Source of the DNA: Protopterus annectens
Taxonomy: Eukaryota; Chordata; Ceratodontiformes; Protopteridae
Length of the DNA: 64,000 bases
Assembly (NCBI RefSeq): GCF_019279795.1
Contig: NC_056750.1
Span: forward strand, 691,706,324-691,770,323
Reading direction: 5' to 3'
Below, piece after piece: positions 56,189 to 64,000 of the stretch (within the stretch, counting starts at the first letter, position 1; each line of letters opens with the position of its first letter). The notes beneath the pieces are model-generated. The model was not told the DNA's origin. It made no database searches and worked only from the letters and a program-made list of their open reading frames with translations. The position numbers and the translations under genes are program-made.

Positions 56189-58165
56189 TTGCATCATTCT
56201 TTCTCTATTTTAGCTAATATGCTCTTATCAAGGCATCGTACCCTTCTAGTACCCTGCCTTCTCTCCCTTAACCTAATTCCTCTTTATTTTTCTAGCTCAT
56301 GCAACTCTAATACTTGCCCAGAATTACCCACTAAAACAACCAGCATACAGATACACCCTCGCACTCAATCCTACTCCCATTTCCACTCCTTTGCCTCATC
56401 TCTCATCCAGTCCAACACTTTTCACTTATTCCACCCTAAAATTCTCTCCTTTAAAGTTAAGACATTGTCACCCACTCTAACCTTAAAACCATTAATTCTC
56501 ATACCTAGTAAACCCAAATGGCTAAAGGATAATACCTTTAATAACTTATTCCAAGCTGGTGATATTCATTCTAACCCTGGTCCTACTCCCTCCTTTGCCA
56601 ACACCCACCTTCTATCATCCACCTCCTACCACACCATCCTAAAGCTTTTTACTTTAAATGCACAAAGTCTTACAAAATTCACCAATTTCAAGCTTGGTTA
56701 AGCCATAACCAACCTGACATTTTAGCCATCTCTGAAACATGGCTCAAACCTCCATCTCTGACTCTGAGACCCTACCCCCATGACTTCATGCTCTCAGAAG
56801 GTGGTGGCTCTGTGCTAGACTTTTCTAACCTCCTCACTATAATTCCCCTCCAAATTCCAATTCCCCAATTCCAGAATACTCCAGCAAAGTTAGAACTTCC
56901 ACTGAGTGACCTTGCATACCTCTTGTATTAGAGGCCCATGGGATATATGCAAATGACCCTTATGAACACCAGATGTTTAGCTAATTGGCAATTCTGAATG
57001 CCCATGACTTGTTTCATCATTTTAATGGACACTTTCAGGCCAATAAAGCCAAACCCCGCTAGCTGTGGATATGCATATTTTGGCCTTGATATGACCTCGT
57101 CAGCACAGTACAAGCAGAGTGATTGAGTAAGCATAAGAAACACAGGGCTGTTATACCCAGCTGATGTCCATTATCATTAGGGACACTGCAAAAATATCCC
57201 AAACAACAAAGACAATAAGTGAGAAGGTCACTGAAAAACCAATCAGTAAAAACAAAATGAAAACTCCAGCAAAGCTAGAACTTCCACTGAGTAACCTCCT
57301 AAACCTCTTGTATCAGAGGCCCATGGGATATATGCAAATGACCCTTATGAACATCAGGTGTTTATTGTCTTTGTTTGTTGTACAATCCCTGAATTGGCTC
57401 GAACTCCCTAACTACCTAGACTGCCTCCAACTCACCTCTGCTCATAGACTCATATTTCACCCAACAAAATGTCCTGCCCTAACTAATCTCCTTCCCCCCT
57501 ATATACCCGAAAGAACACTAAGATCTGAAAATCAGAATCTAATAGCTATCAATAAACCTAAACATACTGCTGGCCAACTTCTTCTCTCTTACTCACTTGG
57601 CAAAAAATGGAATTCCCTTCCATCTACTCTAAGATCTATGCCAAACTCTGAAAACTTTAAAAACCTGCTTTTCAAACACGTCCTCTAAATGAAAATGTAC
57701 ATGCCTTCACCCTACCTAATCCAAGTTCAACCTTCTCCACCCAGTGTGTTCTCTCTCTTTCTACGGGCTCTCTATGCTTTCGATAACACCTATAGCTACT
57801 CTAACTCAACTCAGCCTTGTAAATAGCATCCATGTTTAATTGTGCATAAGCAGAGTGTATTTTCTATGTCTTTTTTCTGTCGTCTCTCTTTCTGTACTCA
57901 TGTTCACACATATATTGTTGTCAAACTCCACACGTTAGAGTGCTCCTTAAATTAAATTGTAAAACCCTGAACTCTGTTAAATACCATGACTCCAAATGTG
58001 TTAATTATTACTTTTTGTATAATGTATCTGTTATACATATGTACCACTTGTATTGTAAATGTATTATGCAACTTGGATCTTTTCTCCCCGGGCCTCCGCT
58101 GAAAATGGGTCATTTCATCCCAGTGGACTTCCCTGGTAATCAAACTGGAAATAAATAAATAAATA
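56189..58165 (+). mobile_element. L2 LINE, internally deleted, with satellite-like insertion
   Basis: The 5' part reads LLSLNLIPLYF, NLFQAGDIHSNPGPTPSF and KLFTLNAQSLTKFTNF (56640-56700), then in another frame AITNLTF and ISETWLKP-like words: the start of the L2 endonuclease. The middle of ORF2 is missing. A 57370-57688 piece reads the C-terminus: LTSAHRLIFHP, TLRSENQNLIAINKPKHTAGQ and KKWNSLPSTLRSMPNSENFKN. The 3' end at 58078-58165 has CTCCCCGGGCCTCCGCTGAA and an AAATAAATAAAT tail. This physical link identifies the tail seen elsewhere in the window as L2. Between the two coding pieces lies the repeat at 56875-57370. Confidence 0.8.
56875..57370. repeat. 382-bp-period repeat, 1.3 units, inside the L2
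   Basis: ACTCCAGCAAAGTTAGAACT...AGGCCCATGGGATATATGC (56878-56975) recurs as ACTCCAGCAAAGCTAGAACT...AGGCCCATGGGATATATGC (57262-57362). The two copies agree at more than nine in ten positions, and lie 382-384 bp apart in direct orientation. This is either a satellite fragment or a segment flanked by long direct repeats. Confidence 0.8.
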
Positions 58166-58700
58166 ATCTGTTCATAATAGACGCTGCCTAGTGAAATGGA
58201 TGATTTCATGTTCAGTTAATATAAATGAGCATAAGAGCCCAATGAAAAGGAAAACACCCCTGGTATATATGAAGGCTAGTACAGTGGACTTGTTGCTCTT
58301 ACAAGAGACACATCTTTCATAGTACAACCATAATAAGAGTAGGAAGGAATGTCACACCAACAGCAGTAACAAAATTAACAATGACTACAGAAGCCAGATA
58401 ATCCACCAAGTAAATGCTTTAATATGAATCACATACTGTAACACACTCTAGTGCCTCGGCTATACAGTCTTCAAGGAGTGAAATATCTATGACACAAGAT
58501 TCTCATTATATAATGACTTGAGTAAAAATATTCCCAGCAATCATTCAGTTATACAGTTAAATTAAAAATGTCCAATTACACTCAGTATTCAATCAATTTG
58601 GAATTAAAGCACCATATTTCAAAATAAAACCAGATGCCTTGTGTGATGATATGGGCTAGTGCCAGCATAGCCAACTGGTGTTCTGAAAATAATGATATTT
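58166..58700. other. No recognised gene
   Basis: AT-rich sequence, no repeat recognised. Confidence 0.4.
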
Positions 58701-58703
58701 CCT

Positions 58704-58880
58704 TTGAATATTAAACTGATTTATACAACATGCTTCTGTTACAAATGTATTAGAACTGTATGGCAGTTGAATATCAAACTGATTGGTACAGATGATTATG
58801 TTACCAATGTATTAGAACTGTATTGCATTTGAAAATCAAAATAGTTTTGTAAAGTTGCTAGTGTTAAAAAATGTATCAAT
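58704..58880. repeat. Tandem repeat, 62-63-bp unit, 2.8 copies
   Basis: TTTGAATATTAAACTGAT (58703), TTGAATATCAAACTGATT (58767) and TTGAAAATCAAAATAGTT (58829) start successive units; AATGTATTAGAACTGTAT is shared by the first two. Confidence 0.8.
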
Positions 58881-60029
58881 AGTGGGTTCTGCTGGACAGA
58901 GAAGGACTATACATGTGAGACTGTATGTATATATGTTAGCAAAGGACACCGGAAGATAAGGTGTTAAACAGCTATCTTACTTCTTACTTTAAGAAAAATA
59001 CTGTTAAATGGACCACCTGTTGGGCCATGGAAGTGCTTATCTTACCGCTCTGAATAGGACCAGAAGACATATGTCTAGAAGAAGCCTTTGTTCATTAGCT
59101 CAGTAAAAAGAGGGGAAACTCCAGGCACTGCCATAAACATTAGCAAAACTTTAGATATGCATCTTATCACATCTATGCTAATATTATGTCTCAAGCTTTA
59201 AATGGGTATAGTGTAAGAACCTAGAGTCAGATGACCAGATGAGGTCATTCTGCTAGATATCTTGGAAATTTTAGACATTGCAAAGAGAAATCTCTCAGTA
59301 TTGAGTATTCTGTTTTAGGCCTGACAACAAGAAGAACTATTCCCCACATCATTTGCCTTGCTCTATTAAGTAAGTAGGGAATAGGGAAATATAGTGAAGT
59401 TAGTTTAGATATTGTTTTTCTCTACTTGCCTGAATCTGTCCATAAATGTTATTGTCAATATTTCCTGTAATTTCAACTTTGTGGTTTACTGTAAATATAT
59501 ATTGAGTATTTTCATGGTCTTTTATTATTTATTATTAAATATATTTAAAATGTTTATTGTGGCTGGTCTTTTTAGAAAGTATTTAACCTTTGAGAGTACT
59601 TATATTTATTTGTTGACACTGTTTGAGCCACTCCTGAAGGCCTAGCTGTCTTGGTCAAATACTACCATTTGTATTAGTATTAATATTACAGATTATAATT
59701 GGACACACTTTGTTAAGGGCCTTAGAGTAGCTGATTGTGGAGTGTCTGGTGGCAGTGTTAATTACCTTATACTGTGGGCAGAATGGGGGACCTCAGGTAA
59801 GTCTGTGTCAGCCTTTCCCAGGTGTGTGTGTGTGTGAGCTACTTGGAGCAGGGAAACTAAGCATTGATTTCACAGACAGGGTGCTGGAAGACTTGTCTTG
59901 GACACTCGCTGAGGACTTAACTCTGCAGCTGTGCTAGTGGAGAGCCTTATTTGGGCCTACAAGGAGACAGATATAAAGAAATCCAGATATCCCAAACATT
60001 TATACACATCTGTTCCAACTCAGTACCTT
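58881..60029. other. No recognised gene; weak LTR-like appearance
   Basis: AT-rich in the middle (59500-59560) with a GC-richer end (59740-59960). No protein frames are recognised. Confidence 0.35.
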
Positions 60030-60299
60030 GTAATCCCCTCAAATCACTATTATGACAAAATTTAAAATGTAATGCAACTGGGCATTCCACCTTGTCTTTC
60101 TTAATATCTCTTGCAATCTAACTTTACATGCTCTTTTACTCTCACCTGTATAAAACATATTGCAGGGGCATCTTAACACATAAATAATAACTTCTGTATT
60201 ACAAGTATATCTGCCATGAATAATGAACTTAATTCTATTTTAACAAAACATCTCACAGTAAACTTACAATTTGAACTTTACAGAGACATGCATCTGGAA

Positions 60300-60372
60300 C
60301 ATTTCTCCCTGGGCCTACACTAAAAACTGGCTTCATTCCAAGTCAGACTTTCCCAGTAAACAAATGTTAAAT
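60300..60372 (+). mobile_element. L2 LINE 3' tail within the PLE
   Basis: ATTTCTCCCTGGGCCTACAC, AAGTCAGACTTTCCCAGTAA and ACAAATGTTAAATAAATTT. Confidence 0.8.
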
Positions 60373-60506
60373 AAATTTATATTATAGCAAATTAATATTG
60401 TAAAGTTTTTAAGTATGTATGTATTCCAATAATTCTGTAACTTGTATCTATATGTAACTGTATAAAACTGCTACTGTTAACTCTTCTGTATCTATCCATG
60501 TGGAAC

Positions 60507-60612
60507 TTTTCTCCCAGGGCCTCCGCTGAAAATGGACCTGTATCCAGTCGGGCTATCCCAGTTAACAAATGTAAAATAAAAATAAATAAAATAAAAAAAT
60601 AAAAATAAATAA
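60507..60612 (+). mobile_element. Second L2 LINE 3' tail within the PLE
   Basis: CTTTTCTCCCAGGGCCTCCG, CAGTCGGGCTATCCCAGTTA and a longer AAATAAAAATAAATAAA tail. The TGTAACTGTATAAAACTG stretch before it (from about 60385) is probably further L2 3' untranslated sequence. Confidence 0.8.
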
Positions 60613-62260
60613 ACAGTCCCCACAAGGAAAGGTACATAAACCTTCCAATATGTGTGGAACATCACTAATTGGAAAAGAAAATCTACTCTGTACTAGCATA
60701 TCCTGAGTATTTTTCCCTCTTTTGTAAGAGATAGAAGAAACTTTGTATAACATCTTAGAAAATTCCTTGAGGTTTACCAAAAAAGCCCAATAATATTTAA
60801 CCAAATTCACTACTTGTTCACTAAATGTACTATAGGTTTGTAACAAAATATATATTTTTTCCGAACTTCTGATTCTTGGGGCCTAGGAATCCTATTATTC
60901 AATATATATTGTGTGTTTTGCCCAAACTAGAATTTCCATAAATTATACCTCTAGCAAGATATTCTAACATTTTGTATCATATCCCCTCCTCAAAGACATA
61001 TCTATTATCTTACTACCCTCTCTTTTAAAGTCCATATCATTGTTATACAACCTATGAAACCATTCCCTATGAGGAAAAGCTGATAAAGATGGGGGCAACT
61101 ATTGCCATTCAAATAATGAAGCCCATTTTCAAATATTCTATGTACTGTTGTTTGAACTACACTATTCATAATACCTTCCAATTGCTCATCTGAAAATACT
61201 ATCTTCTCCCCTCTTCATAGTCCATCAAACTGGACCAAATCTATTATTCTGTAAACTTGAAATAAAATCCATACCTAAATCAGAATCCCCTTTACATAAA
61301 AATATTAAATCATTTATGTATCTATAATACCTGCCTACATATTTTCTGAAAAATTCCTGAATATAAAACATTTCTATTCAAACAACCCTGTTAGTAAATT
61401 TGCATACATGGAAGCAAAACGTGTTCCCATGGCTGTGCCCTGTAATAGATGATATATTTCTTTGTTAAATTCAAAATAATTATTAACTAAACAAAAATAA
61501 ATTAACTTTGTGATAAAGTTAGATAGCAGACTATCTCCTAAATAGTACTAAAGGACTTCCAATCCACAATTATGTTGAATATTTGTATACATACTTTTCA
61601 CATCTAGTGCAATTCAAACCATTTTGTAAGTCCATTTGATATCTGATATCTTCCCTAAAATATCAAAGGCATCTTTGATATAAGAGGGAAGTTTCTGTAG
61701 ACATGGCAGTAAATGTTTATGGAGCAGAACACTTATTTTATGTAAACAATAATGACAAGCAGAAACTATGGGGCAACTGGGGGGCATTAATATGATCTTT
61801 ATGAATTTTGGGGAGACAGTAAAAATGTGCCATGGTACAACCATCAGTACTAATTTTTTTCTCACCATCTTCTTTTGAAAACTACCCCCATCTATATCAT
61901 TTATAAAGTAAATCTTGAAATTGTCTCCATGCTTCCTTATACACAGAGATATCTACTATTTCATACACATTCTTATTAATAAGGTGTTCATTGCACATTC
62001 ATTACTACCAATTTCTTGCCTTTATCGGATGGTTTAAATACCAAATCCTTCTGTTTACTTAAGCCCATTAGGGCTTTCCATTCAGATTTTCGTAAATTAA
62101 AACTCACATCATTTATATTAGACATAAACTCCCAATACTTAGAGTCTAATGCAAAATATAACATAGTAGAAACATATTGAATGCCCTCGTGCATGATTGG
62201 GGCATAAAAGTGGTGTTATATGTTATTTCATGGCTATTTAATAAACAATAAGAATTTGAT

Positions 62261-63125
62261 TCAAAGTAAAAAACACAAGAATAAAAACTATCATCCTTAC
62301 TAATATTTTCATCTGTTCAGGAATCTCATTCCATATTCTCACAAATATACCCATCTATTACATTTGATACTTTAATAAAATGCATTAGATATAATTTCCT
62401 AACCAACATAAAAATCTCACATTTCAACATATATAAGCAGGGTAATACTGTTGGAACACATTTTAAACCAGTTTAACACAGCTATTTGTTCATTGTCAAA
62501 AACATAGCCAGACAAATTTATTACAAAACTACTATCAACATTATGTAACACTTTAGCCTTATCATTTGGCAAGTTAATACGACTTGCCTATTTTAGGACA
62601 CTGCTGGAACTGTCCTTCCCTAAGCCTTGATGCTTCCTGCTCATAGTTGACTCATTCTCATTTTTTGGAATTATTAAAGTTCCGCTTACCAGAGTAGCTT
62701 GTGTTACGAAAAGTATGTTGGATCTTTACTGAGTCCTAGGCCTGAGGGAGGGGTGGAAAAGATGAGTTATTGGTTTCCCATTCTGTGAAAGCTCCTGCAC
62801 CATCTGCAAAACAAACAAAGCTCCTGATGGCTTCCCCTTCACTTCCAGACAGTCATATCTGATGATGGCATGTTGCTTCCACTAATTCATCCTCCTAAGA
62901 AAGGCTCAACACTTATCATAATCTCACAAGTTCCTCTAAAGTTTAGATTTTTTTCTTTTCTATCAGTTCCTTTTTAAAAACAGTTAGCTTTTCATTAATG
63001 TTGGTTTGTATGACAAATGCTAGGGATGGTTGAGGTTGTCAAACACCCAGATAGTCGAACATCCGATATCTCAAAGGTCCATTTCTTTGAAACAAGTGAG
63101 TTGGAAATGGATAGGCACAAGGATG
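62261..63125. other. No recognised gene
   Basis: AT-rich, no gene; possibly the decayed start of the PLE in its first 200 bases. Confidence 0.4.
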
Positions 63126-63129
63126 TATG

Positions 63130-63257
63130 TGTGTGTGTGTGTTTGGGTGTTAGGGTATGGGTTAGGTACAGGTACAGGTGTTGTGTGTTTATGTGTGAGT
63201 ACATGTATTTTGGAGTTAGGGTCTGGGTTAGGTAAGGGTTAGATTTCATGTTTATAA

Positions 63258-63327
<70 letters not shown>

Positions 63328-63410
63328 TGTGTGTGTTTGCTTGTGTGTGTGTGTATGTGTATGTGTGAGTTAGTGTCTGGGTTAGGTAAGGAGTTAGATT
63401 TTCATGTTTG

Positions 63411-63412
<2 letters not shown>
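63130..63412. repeat. GGTTAGG-rich and TG-rich repeat block
   Basis: GTCTGGGTTAGGTAAGG, GTTAGATT and CATGTTT recur at 63218-63252 and 63375-63410, each leading into a TG run. Similar GGGTTAGG words at 63150-63170 and 63690-63750 flank it. The unit is not a pure telomere hexamer. Confidence 0.75.
63261..63336. repeat. (TG)n microsatellite
   Basis: Pure TG to 63320, then one AT interruption. Confidence 0.97.

Positions 63413-63452
<40 letters not shown>
63413..63452. repeat. (TG)n microsatellite
   Basis: About 20 TG units. Confidence 0.97.
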
Positions 63453-63453
<1 letters not shown>

Positions 63454-63499
63454 TAAGTGTGTTTTGACTAGTGACAGTGTTACAGGAGTGGCTTTTCTT

Positions 63500-63951
63500 A
63501 GGTTACCTTTTACAACCGCGAAACCACAAATGTGCGAATATGGAAACGCCGACACATATTGAGCGAACCGTGAAAACATTAAATGTCCTTGAGCACGAAA
63601 TTCGAAACGTCAAATTGTCATAGTTGGCCCCTCTCCGGTATAGCTCCTTAAGGTAAGTGTGCAATAGTTATGGACCTTATGGTTAGGGTGCGGGTTAATG
63701 TAAGTGCATACATAGTAATATATGTAAGCTATAGTTTAGGGTTAGAAGTAGGGTTTTGTTAAATGTATGAATGTGGATTATTTATTTTGATTAGGTAGGT
63801 AGTACATAACCGGTGGTGGGATTAGCCAACTATGCCAGTTTGACATTTTGAATTTTGCAGTTCAAGCCGTTCTGTGTTTTCAAGCTTCGCTCAATATGTG
63901 CTGACGTTTTCGTATTCGCGTATGTGTGGTTTCACGATTGTGATATAGACA
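63500..63951. mobile_element. Large foldback repeat, possibly two MITEs face to face
   Basis: CGCGAAACCACAAATGTGCG...CACATATTGAGCGAA (63518-63570) is mirrored by TTCGCTCAATATGTGCTGAC...GTGTGGTTTCACG (63886-63938). Further in, CAAATTGTCATAGTTGGC (63613-63630) is mirrored by GCCAACTATGCCAGTTTG (63825-63842). The arms are about 130 bp with a 190-bp loop. The inner words CTATGACAAT resemble the inverted ends of the MITE at 12546-12802. Confidence 0.7.
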
Positions 63952-64000
63952 CCTTTTTTTAAGATATGGTGTATGGCTAGGATTGGGGCTGAGTTAGAGT

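Larger units (their letters stand above)
60030..62260 (-). mobile_element. Penelope-like element, third subfamily, broken by L2 tails
   Basis: Minus-strand order: EWKALMGLSKQKDLVFKPSDKG (62110-62040, the N-terminal K-P-[AS]-D-K-G block), SPKFIKIILMPPSCPIVSAC (61815-61755, the P-K-I-H-K and RPIVS block), LPSYIKDAFDIL (61695), then QGTAMGTRFASMYANLLTGLF (61445-61385, motif B, shown in two parts QGTAMGTRFA and SMYANLLTG), YYRYINDLIFLCKG (61330, motif C, with Asn for the first Asp) and, at the end, VIIYVLRCPCNMFYTGESKR (60200-60140, GIY-YIG). L2 tails split it at 60300-60372 and 60507-60612. Stops are frequent. Confidence 0.8.

Noticed and set aside
58650-59962. A possible solitary retroviral LTR (TG start, AT-rich centre, GC-richer end with a splice-donor-like AGGTAAGT)
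   Set aside because: No primer-binding site, polypurine tract, target duplication or second copy could be identified. The tandem repeat at 58704 explains part of it.
63130-63420. Telomere-like GGGTTAGG words
   Set aside because: They are irregular, mixed with TG runs, and do not form consecutive TTAGGG units. They are better seen as a local repeat unit.

Overview
The window looks like intergenic or intronic DNA from a large, transposon-rich vertebrate genome. No RNA gene, operon, CRISPR array or bacterial signal is visible. The only host-gene relative I recognise is an intronless, broken ARHGAP19 retrocopy (52290-53180) with clear vertebrate ARHGAP19 sequence. CR1, L2 and RTE LINEs, Penelope-like elements (PLEs), a DIRS-type element, a PIF/Harbinger transposon, SINEs and long CA/TG and TA microsatellites point to a non-mammalian vertebrate such as a lungfish, amphibian or ray-finned fish. 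The species cannot be fixed from the sequence.

Layout. 1-3560: two nested CR1 copies, one inserted in the other with an 8-bp duplication. 3570-6241: a Harbinger transposon with a long transposase frame and two hairpins at its right end. 6242-9060: AT-rich DNA with one unexplained 163-codon frame. 9060-11866: a PLE running into a CR1 fragment. 12546-12802: a MITE with 20-bp inverted ends and a 9-bp duplication. 13860-14562: the 3' end of a LINE with a restriction-like endonuclease. 15001-17980: a full PLE insertion with an 11-bp duplication and inverted ends, itself carrying a second PLE fragment with a 17-bp duplication. 18377-22650: SINEs, CA arrays and another PLE end. 23735-24960: a decayed 21-bp minisatellite. 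30236-33170: a near full-length RTE LINE. 33428-34500: two minisatellites with 27- and 18-bp units. 34570-39255: old CR1 pieces and two SINEs. 39721-40480: a hAT-like end and degenerate tandem repeats. 41850-45805: a DIRS fossil. 46040-51770: a Jockey-group LINE, a MITE, and two CR1 copies, the last nearly complete in ORF2. 52290-53180: the ARHGAP19 retrocopy. 54430-54920: a diverged tandem duplication. 56189-58165: an L2 LINE. 60030-62260: a further PLE broken by L2 tails. 63130-64000: GTTAGG/TG-rich repeats and a foldback.

How the parts relate. The LINEs appear to drive the non-autonomous elements. One tRNA-like SINE head occurs with three different 3' tails: one matches the L2 end, one matches the RTE end, and one has no LINE partner here. 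The ARHGAP19 copy also needs a LINE-type reverse transcriptase. Nearly all elements are broken. The Harbinger transposase is the most intact coding frame. I see no unknown cellular system. The best candidates for novelty are the tail-swapping SINEs, the PLE end structures and the decayed 21-bp array.
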